Shown here piece by piece: positions 9,284 through 18,331 of a DNA stretch of 64,000 nt (position 1 is the stretch's first letter; the number at the start of each line of letters is the position of its first letter). Position numbers and translations under genes: made by a program. Origin of the DNA: Rhizobiaceae bacterium (lineage in GTDB: Bacteria; Pseudomonadota; Alphaproteobacteria; Rhizobiales; Rhizobiaceae). The DNA is taken from the NCBI GenBank assembly GCA_023953845.1, contig JAMLJC010000001.1, forward strand, positions 1,612,001 to 1,676,000, read 5' to 3'. The notes beneath the pieces are model-generated. The model was given only the letters and a program-made list of their open reading frames with translations. It had not been told where the DNA came from and did not search any database.

Positions 9284-9886
9284 ATGACCGCCCGTCCGAA
9301 GCACCAGGCCCACAGGCCGGCACGCAGCGAGTCCCTGGTCAGGCGGCTGGCGATCCATGAGGCCAGCCACGCGGTGACCCGTCTCTGCCTCGCCCTCGAC
9401 ACTGTCACCGAAATTACCATCGAGGCGCCGCATGGCGGTTACGTCAACGCTCGCACCGACGTGTACCCCGAGAACACGAGCAAGGTTCTCTCGGCCCACC
9501 TTTGCCTGATGCTCACAGGTCGAGCCGGGGAAGAGGTGTTCCTCGAGAGCGTCGGCGCCAACAACAATGGCGAGTCGGTCGGAAGCGACATCGAGGTCGC
9601 CACGAAGCTTGCCTACGACATGGAGACGTCGATGGGGGTGGGGCAGAAGATGCCGCTGCTCTTCCGTCGCTGCAAGGATTGGGCACATCATCTGGCCACT
9701 AACGCCGAACTCGCCGCGGATGTGAACAGGCGCCTGGAGAACGCCTACGAGGAGGCACTGAGCCTCGTCAGGAAGCAGGCTGCGGCCATCGACTACGTTT
9801 ACGGCGAGCTGATCCAGCACGGCACCTTGACGGGGCCCACGCTCGAGGCAGTTCTGGGCGAGGCCAGAAAGCTGATCGAGCCGTGA
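9284..9886 (+). CDS. Stand-alone FtsH-type (M41) metallopeptidase domain
   Basis: 200 residues. The Zn motif H25-E-A-S-H29 (HEXXH) is intact, and the downstream GSDIEVATKLAYDME matches the third-ligand helix of FtsH (NDL.xAT). The AAA and membrane parts of FtsH are missing, so unfolding power would have to come from another protein, most obviously the AAA ATPase just upstream. The start is ATG at 9284 after GAAAGGAAG. Upstream open frame is not protein-like. It ends in a GTGA overlap with the phosphoesterase gene. Likely soluble. Confidence 0.85.
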   Translation: MTARPKHQAHRPARSESLVRRLAIHEASHAVTRLCLALDTVTEITIEAPHGGYVNARTDVYPENTSKVLSAHLCLMLTGRAGEEVFLESVGANNNGESVGSDIEVATKLAYDMETSMGVGQKMPLLFRRCKDWAHHLATNAELAADVNRRLENAYEEALSLVRKQAAAIDYVYGELIQHGTLTGPTLEAVLGEARKLIEP

Positions 9887-10647
9887 GAATCTGGGTACTT
9901 TCAGATCTGCACCTGGAAGTCGCCGATCTCACCGAGCCGCTCGAGCCGCCGGACGCTGATGTCTGCGTCATGGCCGGGGACCTGTGCCGCGGCATCGACA
10001 ACGGTGTTCGCTGGTTGGCCGAACACATCGCCCCCGCCATGCCGTGCGTCTACGTGGCAGGGAACCACGAGTTCTATAAAGGGTCGATCAAGGAGGGACT
10101 CCAGGCTGGCCGCGCTGCGGCGAGCGAGACCACCGGCGTCCATTTCCTTGAGAACGATGCCATCACCCTCGGCGGAGTGCGATTCCTTGGGGCCACCCTG
10201 TGGACCGACTTCCGGCTCGACGGCGCCCCGGAATCTGCCATGGACCATGCGCGCCGAAGGATGAACGACTATCGCCAGATTGCCTGGCAGAAGATTCCTT
10301 GGCAGCGGTTCCTCCCCGTTCACGCACTGCGGCTGCACCAGGATTCGAAGGCCTTTCTGGCACGGGATTTGGCATCGAATCCCTTACCGACGGTCGTGGT
10401 GACGCATCATCTGCCGCACCCGCGTTCAGTGCCGGAACGCTTCCGCGGGGACCCGACGACCGCCGCGTATGCGTCCGATCTGTCACGCCTCATCGAGGAA
10501 GGCGCACCCGGCCTTTGGGTACACGGCCATGCGCACAACAGCTGCGACTATGTCGTCGGGACTACCCGGATCAACTCGAATCCTAAAGGATACGCGGACG
10601 AGAACGCCGCGTTCGCCCGAAAGTTGGTCGTTCAGATCGGGCTTTAG
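9883..10647 (+). CDS. Calcineurin-like metallophosphoesterase
   Basis: 254 residues with all binuclear-metal motifs in order: DLH near residue 8, GDL, GNHEF, VTHH and GHAH near the C-terminus. Such enzymes hydrolyse phosphomono- or diesters including cyclic nucleotides and nucleic-acid ends; the substrate is unknown here. The start is GTG at 9883, overlapping the stop of the M41 peptidase gene by four bases. It is the last gene of the DUF6634-AAA-M41 operon, and a GC-rich stem-loop follows directly. Confidence 0.88.
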   Translation: MRIWVLSDLHLEVADLTEPLEPPDADVCVMAGDLCRGIDNGVRWLAEHIAPAMPCVYVAGNHEFYKGSIKEGLQAGRAAASETTGVHFLENDAITLGGVRFLGATLWTDFRLDGAPESAMDHARRRMNDYRQIAWQKIPWQRFLPVHALRLHQDSKAFLARDLASNPLPTVVVTHHLPHPRSVPERFRGDPTTAAYASDLSRLIEEGAPGLWVHGHAHNSCDYVVGTTRINSNPKGYADENAAFARKLVVQIGL

Positions 10648-10670
10648 GCGGGGCTGTCTCGAAGCCCCGC
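10648..10670 (+). terminator. GC-rich stem-loop after the phosphoesterase gene
   Basis: GCGGGGCT, loop GTCTCGA, AGCCCCGC, beginning right after the stop codon. No T-run follows, so it is a weak intrinsic terminator at best. The remaining 124 bases up to the IS hold only an unidentified, possibly decayed, reading frame. Confidence 0.5.
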
Positions 10671-10855
10671 TACGAGCGTCTGGAGAGTGCCCCCATTTCG
10701 GGCGTTCAGGCAGCCTTGCTCACTCCCGAAAACGGACGACGCGGCCTAACCGGTGGGGATTGTCTCGAACGACCATGCCATCATCCGCACTGTCTGGCCT
10801 GCTGCCGGTTTCGTGGACACCGAGATAAGGTGTTTGACGGAACTGGAGAGTGGGA

Positions 10856-11146
10856 ATGCAGAGAAGGAAGTTCAGCCGCGAGTTCAAACTTGAGGCGGTG
10901 AGGTTGGTGAAGGATCGAGGCGTTGCTGTTGCGCAGGCTGCCCGTGATCTGGATCTCCACGAGAACGTGCTGCGCAAGTGGGTCAGGGAGTTCGCTGCCG
11001 ATCGACAGCATGCGTTTCCCGGCCATGGTCAGATGAAGCCAGAGCAGCAGGAGATCGACCGGCTGCGCAAGGAAGTGGCGAAGCTGAAGGCGGAACGCGA
11101 CATCCTAAAAAAGGCCGCAGCCTACTTCGCGAGGGAAGCGATATGA
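10856..11146 (+). CDS. IS3-family transposase OrfA
   Basis: 96 residues: an N-terminal helix-turn-helix (FSREFKLEAVRLVKDRG, VAQAARDLDLHENVLRKWV) and a C-terminal leucine-zipper-like helix (EQQEIDRLRKEVAKLKAERD). It binds the IS ends. An A6G slippery run at 11107-11113 near its end is the expected -1 frameshift site for making the OrfAB transposase. An in-frame GTG at 10850 is an alternative start. Confidence 0.9.
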   Translation: MQRRKFSREFKLEAVRLVKDRGVAVAQAARDLDLHENVLRKWVREFAADRQHAFPGHGQMKPEQQEIDRLRKEVAKLKAERDILKKAAAYFAREAI

Positions 11147-12003
11147 GATTCGCCTTCATCGCGAAGCACCGTTCGATCTGGCCGGTGGCATGGCTGTGCA
11201 GTGCGCTGGACGTCTCCCGCTCGGGCTTCCATGCCTGGCTCAACCGCAGCCCCAGCGCCCGGTCGCGGCGCGACGAGGTGCTCATTCCCCGGATCGACCG
11301 CAGCTTCAAGAGCAGCGACCGAACCTATGGCGCCCGTCGTGTCTGGCATGACGTGCTGGCCGAAGGCTTCTCCTGCGGCCTTCATCGTGTCGAAAGGCTC
11401 ATGCGGGAGAACGGGCTGCGTGCTCGGCCCCGACGCCGTGGATTGCCGAAGGATACGGGCGAGCGAGCCTCCGTGTCGGACAACCTGCTTGACCGCGCAT
11501 TCGAGGCATCGGCGCCGAACCAGAAGTGGATCGCCGACTTCACCTACATCTGGACCGCCGAGGGATGGCTCTACGTTGCCGCCGTCGTCGACCTGTTCTC
11601 CCGCCGTGTCGTGGGTTGGGCGATGAAGGCAGAGATGACGGCCCAGCTCGTGACCGACGCCCTCATCATGGCGATCTGGCGCCGAGGCAAACCCGACAGC
11701 CTGCTCCATCACTCGGACCAGGGATCGCAATATACAAGCGAGCAGTTCCAGCGCCTGATGGCCGACCATGGCATCACCTGTTCGATGAGCCGGTCGGGCA
11801 ACGTCTGGGACAATGCCGCGATGGAGAGCTTCTTCTCGTCGCTGAAAACCGAGCGGACAGCCCGCAAGGTCTACAGGAAAAGGGACGACGCAAGGGCAGA
11901 TGTGTTCGATTACATCGAGCGCTTCTACAACCCCCGACGGAGGCACTCGACACTGGGCTACCTGAGTCCTGTCGAGTTCGAGGAGAAAGCTATGTTAGCT
12001 TAA
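11143..12003 (+). CDS. IS3-family transposase OrfB (DDE integrase domain)
   Basis: 286 residues in the -1 frame relative to OrfA, starting with an ATG that overlaps the OrfA stop. An N-terminal HTH_21 region is followed by an rve core with the first Asp in WIADFTYIW, the second in HHSDQGSQY and the Glu in NAAMESFFSSLK. The C-terminal YNPRRRHSTLGYLSPVEFE is standard. It appears intact, so the IS may still be active. Confidence 0.93.
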   Translation: MRFAFIAKHRSIWPVAWLCSALDVSRSGFHAWLNRSPSARSRRDEVLIPRIDRSFKSSDRTYGARRVWHDVLAEGFSCGLHRVERLMRENGLRARPRRRGLPKDTGERASVSDNLLDRAFEASAPNQKWIADFTYIWTAEGWLYVAAVVDLFSRRVVGWAMKAEMTAQLVTDALIMAIWRRGKPDSLLHHSDQGSQYTSEQFQRLMADHGITCSMSRSGNVWDNAAMESFFSSLKTERTARKVYRKRDDARADVFDYIERFYNPRRRHSTLGYLSPVEFEEKAMLA

Positions 12004-12033
12004 CCTCGTGTCCGAAAAACCGGCAGCAGGCCA

Positions 12034-12315
12034 AAGCTCCCGGTCCTTATCCTGCGTCCACCTAACCATCCTGCGGCACTCGGGGCAAAAGTGCCAATGC
12101 GGGAAGCGCATAACTGCGACCGATTCCGTCGGCGTCTTCAGCTGGCGTGGCCTAAGCCAATCTGTGAGCGAGCCAACCTCGATTTTCTGGAGATTATAGC
12201 CTTTCGCCCAACTACCCGTGCCGCGAACAAAGAATGACTGCCCGTCGATCTCGCAAAGCGATCCAATGCCAAAGGGGCTTATGAGCTGCGCGCTACGAAT
12301 TGTTGGCTTAGGCAA
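12034..12315 (-). pseudogene. drmB: drmB (DUF1998 protein of DISARM), 5' fragment cut by IS
   Basis: 94 codons resembling the N-terminus of DrmB: IRSAQLISPFGIGSL, then VMRFPHWHFCPECRRMVRW with the CxxC zinc motif. Translation would begin at a TTG (12315) that overlaps the drmA stop and has GGAGG upstream. At 12033 the frame enters the IS right end and stops at 11995. Intact DrmB is several hundred residues and carries DUF1998 at its C-terminus; that part, and any drmC (phospholipase-D-like), are missing. DrmA-DrmB form the core complex of DISARM, so loss of DrmB should inactivate it. Confidence 0.82.
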
Positions 12316-15300
12316 TTCCCATGTCCTCCAGCGTGATTTCCTTGTCGACGTGTCGCATCGATTGCAGCGTGTGCCAGCCTGCCCCGTCGATCTTCTTGTT
12401 CCCGTAGCGCACGAGTAGGTGAGGACGCTGTTGTCCGCTGGCGAAGGTGTACTGCAGCCCCTCAATGGAGTGAGCCCACCCAGCCCACTCGGATACCTTC
12501 TCGGCCAGCTTCGCCGAAATGCGTTTTCGCTCTTCTGCTTCGTTCGGTGCGTCGTAGGCTTTCAACAGGCGCTTTTCGAGATGATCGATGGCTACGGCGA
12601 CCAAGGGCTCGGCCGGATTAAATTTCCCTGCAGCCGAGTTTCGCCTCAACTTCGTTCTATGTCGCACTACGGTTACCAGCGCGGCGTGCAGCCCCCTCTC
12701 TATCGCGGGCAAAGCCCCAGGGGTCACGCTTGTCGGCTCGACGAAGCTGTAAAAGCGCTCGTGGTAGTCGCGAAAGGACTCGTAGTGCGAACGGTCCCTC
12801 GGCTTGCTGGGGGAATAGGCGGCCACTACGAGACCGGGAACCGTGCCGCGCCCGACACGGCTCGTTGCCTGGATGTACTCGGCGCTTAGCTTGGGCTGAC
12901 CGTTCACCATCATCATGCCAAGGCGATCGATGTCGACCCCGACGGAGATGATATTGGTACACGGCACCACGTCGATTGCGGGCTGGTCTGGCCTATGGCG
13001 CCGCGCCAGCAATTGCCTAGCTCTCGGAACGGGCGTTTCCGCGTGGGCCTTCAACTCGAGGATTTGGAAATTGGACGGCCGCTCCACCGTCTCGTCCGAC
13101 GCGTACACCTTCATGCGGGTCGGGATCTCGTCTCGCGTCGCGTTGACGATGCGACCAAGTTCTCGCTTGCTGTTGTGATAGGCGACGAGCGTCCAGTATC
13201 CATCTGCTTCGTCTGAAGTGAGCTGACCTTTATCAACGAGTTCGAACGATGACTGGAGAAGGGTTGCCATGGTCCAGGAGGCAGCCACCGTTGATCGTAG
13301 CCCCTGCGCCATGACACCCGCGTACAGCCTGGATCTTTCCTTGTTGCCTGAATCGAGTTTCGAGAAAAAGGAATCCTCCGCGCGCAACCCGGGCGATGGG
13401 AATACCATCGAGGGCCTACCGTAGATCCTGCGGCACTGGACCGACGCGTTCCTGATGGTCGCCGTGGAAGCAATCACTTTAGGGGTCTTTCCACCTGCCG
13501 CCATCAAGGTTTCGAAAGCCGCCTCGTAAATGCCTGCCAAGGTGCCCAGCGGACCCGAGATCAGGTGCAGCTCGTCCTGAATAACGAGCGAGGGCGACGA
13601 CCAACCCGTCCCGAGTCCTAGCAAGGTTCCGCCGTTTTCCTTCCAGGGGATCATCGCGAACTTGTCGATGGTCCCCAGCAGGAACGACGGGGGCGCGCGA
13701 AACAACTGTTCGTCTATGAAATAGACGGGAAGGCGTTCGTGAAAGGCGCAATCGTCCTCCGGGCACCGCGTCGTGAAACTGTTTGCGGTTGCCAAGAAAC
13801 CGTAGAAGGACTCGTCTGGGGTGCCGTCCGGCCTCGCCTTCTTCTCCTCCGGGACAAGCAGTGTTCCACACGATGGGCAGCTCTCGATAGGAAAGGGATT
13901 GGCATCACGGGGCTGGCTAGAATCGAGTAGCTCCTGCGTCGGCGTGAGAGCTCCATCCTTGTCGCCCGCGAAGGAATTGGGGCTAACGTCGCCTCCAACG
14001 AACAAGCCGATCGAGAATTCCTCCTCGCCAACTGACGGATCGCCGGCTTGTCTCAATTCCCGCCTGATCATCTCCATAGCGCAGATTACGCCGGCAGTGC
14101 GCTGGAACTGGTCAGCGGTCAGGAATCGGTAAGTGTAGCGGTTTATAACCCCCGTCCCGCCACCGGATTTCCCATCGACGATCCGCCTCCGGAAGAGTTC
14201 GAACGCTGAGACGAACAGGTATGCCTCGGTCTTACCACCACCCGTCGCGAACCATATGACGTCCACAAGTTCCCGGTCGGTGAGCTCCTCGCCCGCGAGA
14301 GAAGGGAGCACGAGGAGGAAAAAGGCCAGCTGGAACGGACGCCATTGCGCGGGGTTGGCAAAATATTCAATCGGGCCCGTCTCGGCCTTTCCAAGCTCGA
14401 AAGGCCCCTGCAGCCCGTCCTCGCGGCCACGGCCCGAAGCACGTGCCGCGTGTGACATGGACATTAGCATTGCGCGGTTGGCGAGCTTGAAGCAGCGGGC
14501 GATATCAGCATCGCGTTCCAGGATGTCGATGCCTTGCTTCATTCGCGCTGCACTGCGCTCGCACCGTCCTATCATCCTCGAGGCGTCATCCTCCAGATCG
14601 CCATCAACCGGTATCGCGGATTGGGAAGCTATCCACTCCTCATAGAACTCGACTAGGTCCCTGAGGCGGCCGATCAACTCGGGGCCGGCCAGATCTCCAC
14701 TGGCCAAAGAGGCAATTTTGAACAACTCGTCGTCATCAAAGGTGACCTGTTCGCCGTCTCTCGTGATTGAGAGATTATCGAACACCGGTCGCCATACGTG
14801 GGCTGTGGGAAGCGCCTCGGTTTTTACCCATTGGCAGCGACCCTTCTCGAGTTTCCAGTCGGTGGCAACACCGTGGCCGACGGCGTAAGGACGTTGCTCG
14901 CCGTATATGACGCGGAGTTCCCGCTCCTCATCGGAAGGGGGGACGTACCGCGCGGCGGGATACTTGAGGATTTGCCCATCAACGGGTTCGGCGCAAATCG
15001 ACACTTGGTAAAGCGTATCCTCGCTAGCTCTCGCGTTCTTCGCCTCGCGAATGTTGGACAAGCTCACCGTCAGGAGGATTTCGCCAGTCGACAGTCTTCG
15101 AGAAAGTACCTCTAATGTCGCATGGTTCTCTAGGACTAGGCTTGCGTCCGATCCGTCTGCGCCAACGTGCTTGGTTGACGACTCCAACTGGCGGCGCTGC
15201 CACCGCGCCGTCGCCCTGTTTCGTCCCTTCGCGGCCTTCTTCTCGTTCGCGACCGGGCGGGCATCGGAATTGGTCGTCGTCCCCTCTGCCGAACCGGATT

Positions 15301-15682
15301 TCGAAACATCCCCATTGGCGAAAAAGGGTTCTTCAATTGCCGTGCCAGACTCGACCGGGACATAGATGGCTGCCTCGACTGTGACCTTCACGGTGCCGCC
15401 AGATGAAATACAAAGCGACATACCCATGGAGGCCGGGAGCATTGCGTTGGACATGCTGAGCGGGTCTTCGGCATCTTCGTCGGCAGCGTCCTCGGCCTCA
15501 TCGCCACCAAGGTCGGGAGCGGCCCGTGCGGCGCGAGGAAAGAGCATTCCCTGCATGTAGGCCAAGCTCATGCGGCCTTCGATGATCTCGTCATCATGAC
15601 TCCCGCTTGGCCCGGGTTTCCCTAGGCCGGGACCGATCAACCTATTTCGAGTTTCCCCGAGGATCTTCTCCCTGCCAAGCAT
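12308..15682 (-). CDS. drmA: DrmA-like helicase (DISARM anti-phage system)
   Basis: 1124 residues. The N-terminus (RLIGPGLGKP, then YMQGMLFP) is typical of DrmA. Helicase motifs follow: TGGGKTEAY near 480, DELH near 702, STATI soon after, and QATSRVGRG near 941. A zinc-ribbon-like insert lies around 600-640 (CPSCGTLL, CPEDDCAFH). The start is ATG at 15682 with AAGGAG six bases upstream, overlapping the NERD-helicase gene by 41 bp. In characterised DISARM the DrmA-DrmB complex binds and translocates on phage DNA. Here drmB is truncated and no methylase (drmMI/MII), drmD or drmE is visible, so the system is partial or a variant. Confidence 0.85.
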   Translation of the reverse strand: MLGREKILGETRNRLIGPGLGKPGPSGSHDDEIIEGRMSLAYMQGMLFPRAARAAPDLGGDEAEDAADEDAEDPLSMSNAMLPASMGMSLCISSGGTVKVTVEAAIYVPVESGTAIEEPFFANGDVSKSGSAEGTTTNSDARPVANEKKAAKGRNRATARWQRRQLESSTKHVGADGSDASLVLENHATLEVLSRRLSTGEILLTVSLSNIREAKNARASEDTLYQVSICAEPVDGQILKYPAARYVPPSDEERELRVIYGEQRPYAVGHGVATDWKLEKGRCQWVKTEALPTAHVWRPVFDNLSITRDGEQVTFDDDELFKIASLASGDLAGPELIGRLRDLVEFYEEWIASQSAIPVDGDLEDDASRMIGRCERSAARMKQGIDILERDADIARCFKLANRAMLMSMSHAARASGRGREDGLQGPFELGKAETGPIEYFANPAQWRPFQLAFFLLVLPSLAGEELTDRELVDVIWFATGGGKTEAYLFVSAFELFRRRIVDGKSGGGTGVINRYTYRFLTADQFQRTAGVICAMEMIRRELRQAGDPSVGEEEFSIGLFVGGDVSPNSFAGDKDGALTPTQELLDSSQPRDANPFPIESCPSCGTLLVPEEKKARPDGTPDESFYGFLATANSFTTRCPEDDCAFHERLPVYFIDEQLFRAPPSFLLGTIDKFAMIPWKENGGTLLGLGTGWSSPSLVIQDELHLISGPLGTLAGIYEAAFETLMAAGGKTPKVIASTATIRNASVQCRRIYGRPSMVFPSPGLRAEDSFFSKLDSGNKERSRLYAGVMAQGLRSTVAASWTMATLLQSSFELVDKGQLTSDEADGYWTLVAYHNSKRELGRIVNATRDEIPTRMKVYASDETVERPSNFQILELKAHAETPVPRARQLLARRHRPDQPAIDVVPCTNIISVGVDIDRLGMMMVNGQPKLSAEYIQATSRVGRGTVPGLVVAAYSPSKPRDRSHYESFRDYHERFYSFVEPTSVTPGALPAIERGLHAALVTVVRHRTKLRRNSAAGKFNPAEPLVAVAIDHLEKRLLKAYDAPNEAEERKRISAKLAEKVSEWAGWAHSIEGLQYTFASGQQRPHLLVRYGNKKIDGAGWHTLQSMRHVDKEITLEDMGIA

Positions 15683-17324
15683 TTGGATCTCCTTGCCCCC
15701 TAGTTTGCGAAGCGCTTCTTGCCGTCAGTTCAGCCACGGAGCCACGCGTTGTCACGAGCGCTAAGACATGGTTCGCTCGCGAGATTGCCTTGTAGGCGCT
15801 GGACGCAAACCCGTGCTCTCCGCCCAACCCGGCCACGCAGACTAGTGGTCGCTCCAAACCCTTGAAGTCTTCGATTGTCGCTATCAGGACACAGTCCCGC
15901 GGCTTGCCGCCTAAGGCACGTTGGCTCAAAGCTTCTGACCGCACATTGTTGGCAGAGAGAAGCTCGATGGCTTTCTCGATGTCTCTTTTACTCGGCACCA
16001 GCATGGCGATCGAATTTCGCGGCAGTTGATTGTCGTCGCTCAACCACTTTCGAACCGCCGACGCCGCCCGGGGGAGAACTTCGCTCTCCATCTGGACCAG
16101 TTGGAGGTCGACGACGCCGCTATCGGCCTTGCTACTCGGCTTGCCAACATCTGCGCCCGCCAAGTTTTTGATGGCCTCGACGATCTTTCCCGCATTGCGG
16201 ATGTTGTTCTTCAGGTTCGACACCACGCCCTGGGACTTCAAGTAGTCGAAGCAATCGTGGTCCAATGGAAAGCTGGGAGATACCTGATAGTTGGGGTCGC
16301 CGAACCACCGCCAGCGTCCATTCTCCCACCCCCCCGCCACCACCTTGTCGATCAGGTCGATGCATTCGAGTGAACAAAGGTCCTGCCCCTCATCGACGAT
16401 CAGGACATCCCAGATTGCCTCTTTCTCGACGTACCTGGGAATTTCGTCGAAGGCTGCGATCGTAACTCCGTCGGGGAAGCCCTGATTCCCCAGGAAGCTG
16501 GCAAGGTAATTGCTCCGGGTTAGAAACAGAACGGAACGCCCCTCCGCCGCCTCGTAACGAGCACATGCAGCGGCAACGAAGGTTTTTCCAGTACCCGCAC
16601 CACCCGCAACGAGGATCCGCTCATTTTCGGAAATCGCATCAAATTTCTCGTATTGCTCGGTAGTGAACTGGTAGAGCCTCTGCTCGACCTCGCGGAGCTG
16701 GCTATTTAGCGAGGGGACACGTTCGAAGTTCGGCCGCAAGGAATCCGATATTGCTTTCACCAATTCGGGGGGGAGCTCGACCGACTTCTTCTGCTTCGAT
16801 GCCCAGTGGTCATAGGTCCTCGCCAAGAACGTCTTGAAAGTGTTGTGGCCCTTGCAATCTTCTTCGTAGGCGGTGATCTCGTCTGGATGCTCAGGCAAGA
16901 GCGTCGCGCCATCGCTGGCAAGGCGCGGGATATCAGTGAAAACAACTGCCCAGCCCCTGGGGACGCCATTCAGTTCCCGGTAGAACTTGGGATAGAGATA
17001 GTTTTTCTCTAGGGAAAAGTATGCGGATTTCGCTTGCTCTGCCGGACCTTCTTTCTTCCGGTTAATTTCGTTCTTTCGGTTTGTAAACTCCCAGATCCCG
17101 TCCTTGCAGGCAACGCGCCCCCCCTTGACTTCGAGGAGCAGAATTCCACGCCGTCCAACCAGGAAGAAATCGGCCTCTCCCCACCGCTTGTACTCGTGGT
17201 GGCCAATGTTGAGGGAATGGAGGGCTACGTCGTAGGAACTGAACCCCACTTCGGCCAGATATCCGAACACCCTCCTTTCCGCGACGGAGTCGCAGTCTAA
17301 GATTTGCGCAGGAATCAGTCTCAT
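15642..17324 (-). CDS. NERD-domain UvrD-like helicase
   Basis: 560 residues. The N-terminal NERD (nuclease-related) domain, roughly residues 10-115, shows the PD-(D/E)xK-like GEADFFLVGRRGILLLEVKGG. A superfamily-1 helicase follows, with Walker A GGAGTGKT near 245, motif II VDEGQD near 311 and C-terminal motifs ending in AYKAISRANHVLALV. NERD helicases probably cleave or process DNA or RNA ends. It is the first gene of the operon with drmA and the drmB fragment; overlap with drmA suggests a functional link. It is not one of the standard DISARM genes I know, so this may be an accessory or a variant effector. Confidence 0.85.
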   Translation of the reverse strand: MRLIPAQILDCDSVAERRVFGYLAEVGFSSYDVALHSLNIGHHEYKRWGEADFFLVGRRGILLLEVKGGRVACKDGIWEFTNRKNEINRKKEGPAEQAKSAYFSLEKNYLYPKFYRELNGVPRGWAVVFTDIPRLASDGATLLPEHPDEITAYEEDCKGHNTFKTFLARTYDHWASKQKKSVELPPELVKAISDSLRPNFERVPSLNSQLREVEQRLYQFTTEQYEKFDAISENERILVAGGAGTGKTFVAAACARYEAAEGRSVLFLTRSNYLASFLGNQGFPDGVTIAAFDEIPRYVEKEAIWDVLIVDEGQDLCSLECIDLIDKVVAGGWENGRWRWFGDPNYQVSPSFPLDHDCFDYLKSQGVVSNLKNNIRNAGKIVEAIKNLAGADVGKPSSKADSGVVDLQLVQMESEVLPRAASAVRKWLSDDNQLPRNSIAMLVPSKRDIEKAIELLSANNVRSEALSQRALGGKPRDCVLIATIEDFKGLERPLVCVAGLGGEHGFASSAYKAISRANHVLALVTTRGSVAELTARSASQTRGQGDPNAWQGEDPRGNSK

Positions 17325-17521
17325 GCCCCGCCCCGGGATGCTTTCCAGTCGCCTGTTTCAATGGCGAACTTGGACAAAGGACTGGTAGCCTGACCAAAGT
17401 TACTATGCAATGTCGAGTTCGCCGATTGCATCCCCAAAGAGCCCCTTGTCTTGAGCTGAGCCAAGTACCCTCCGGTCAAACGAATCCTAAATCCAAAACC
17501 CGTCGGTCTGCCACCGGCCCC
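17325..17521 (-). promoter_or_regulatory. Intergenic region likely to hold the NERD-helicase/drmAB promoter
   Basis: 197 bases between the SRAP gene and the NERD-helicase gene, both on the minus strand. No hairpin terminator, SOS box or other clear operator is visible. It is called as a promoter region only by position. Confidence 0.3.
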
Positions 17522-18277
17522 CTAGCGGTCGGCGAATAGTTCATTTGCTTCCGGCGAAGCAGGCCGAGTGACGACCTCAAGTACTCCGTCCGGCAGTGGT
17601 CGCTGCAGCGCCTTCGCGTCGTTCCAGGGCGCGGTCAGCCAGTGCTCCACCTCGTCGGGTGTTGTCAGCAGAACTGGCATGGCCTTGCTATGGACCGCGC
17701 CGACGACGTCGTTCGGCTCAGTTGTCAGGAAAGCGAACAGGTCGTCCTTCGTCAGGCCGTCCTTCACCTTCCGGACGCTCTCCCATCCTGGCACCCACAG
17801 CCCAGCGAAGAACTTCAGTGGACGCGTGGCGTCGAGTGCGAACCAGGCATTCGGCGTCGGGCCACCGTCGACCTTGCTGGCCGGATCGGGTTCGGCGAAG
17901 GAGGTGACGGGAACCACGCACCTGTGCTCGACGCCGAGCCACCGTCCCCAATGGCGTGAGGATGTGTTACGGACGTTCGTGGTGCCCTTGTCCGGCTCCA
18001 TGCGCAGCAGCTCCTTGAAGTCGAACGGAGTGCCTTTCGCCTTCAGCTTGTCTGCACGCTTCTGCGTTGCCTGCATCAGCGCGAAGGACGATGACGGCAG
18101 GCCCCATCGCGTCCGGACCGCCTCGCGCCGCCCGGACAGCCCATTGCGGATGATTGGCGCCGTGCGGTCGGGCCACACATCGATGGACGGCTCGAGGTTT
18201 CCGAGCAGATCGTCGAAGGAACTGGCCAGCGCGCGGAGCGCCTCCTGGTTCGTCGAAATGTTATAGAGGTTGCACAT
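17522..18277 (-). CDS. SRAP-family protein (YedK/HMCES-like abasic-site cross-linker)
   Basis: 251 residues. The start is placed at 18277 so that the catalytic Cys is residue 2 (MCNLYN) after Met removal; an upstream in-frame start would bury it. Asn101 (TTNVRNTS), Glu129 and His196 (VHSKAMPVLL) occupy the positions of the other active-site residues. SRAP proteins form a thiazolidine link with abasic sites in single-stranded DNA and shield them from error-prone repair. It lies downstream of the dnaE2 remnant and its SOS box, which fits co-regulation as part of a DNA-damage operon. Confidence 0.92.
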   Translation of the reverse strand: MCNLYNISTNQEALRALASSFDDLLGNLEPSIDVWPDRTAPIIRNGLSGRREAVRTRWGLPSSSFALMQATQKRADKLKAKGTPFDFKELLRMEPDKGTTNVRNTSSRHWGRWLGVEHRCVVPVTSFAEPDPASKVDGGPTPNAWFALDATRPLKFFAGLWVPGWESVRKVKDGLTKDDLFAFLTTEPNDVVGAVHSKAMPVLLTTPDEVEHWLTAPWNDAKALQRPLPDGVLEVVTRPASPEANELFADR

Positions 18278-18331
18278 GGTCCGCGAGACTAGCCTCGCAT
18301 CCGGCGTTGGCAAGGAGGCGCCGCCATCGGA

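Larger units (their letters stand above)
10795..12033 (+). mobile_element. IS3-family insertion sequence, 1239 bp
   Basis: The terminal inverted repeats begin TGGCCTGCTGCCGGTTT at the left and match the reverse complement of the right end, with mismatches further in. It contains orfA and orfB in the overlapping IS3 arrangement. Flanking bases (GTC left, AAG right) do not match, so no target duplication is seen. Its right end cuts into drmB. The missing duplication and the truncated neighbour suggest an IS-driven deletion. Confidence 0.9.

Noticed and set aside
10720..10794. Reading frame ending VVRDNPHRLGRVVRFRE on the minus strand
   Set aside because: Looks protein-like and could be the tail of a deleted gene, but it is too short to identify and is cut by the IS.
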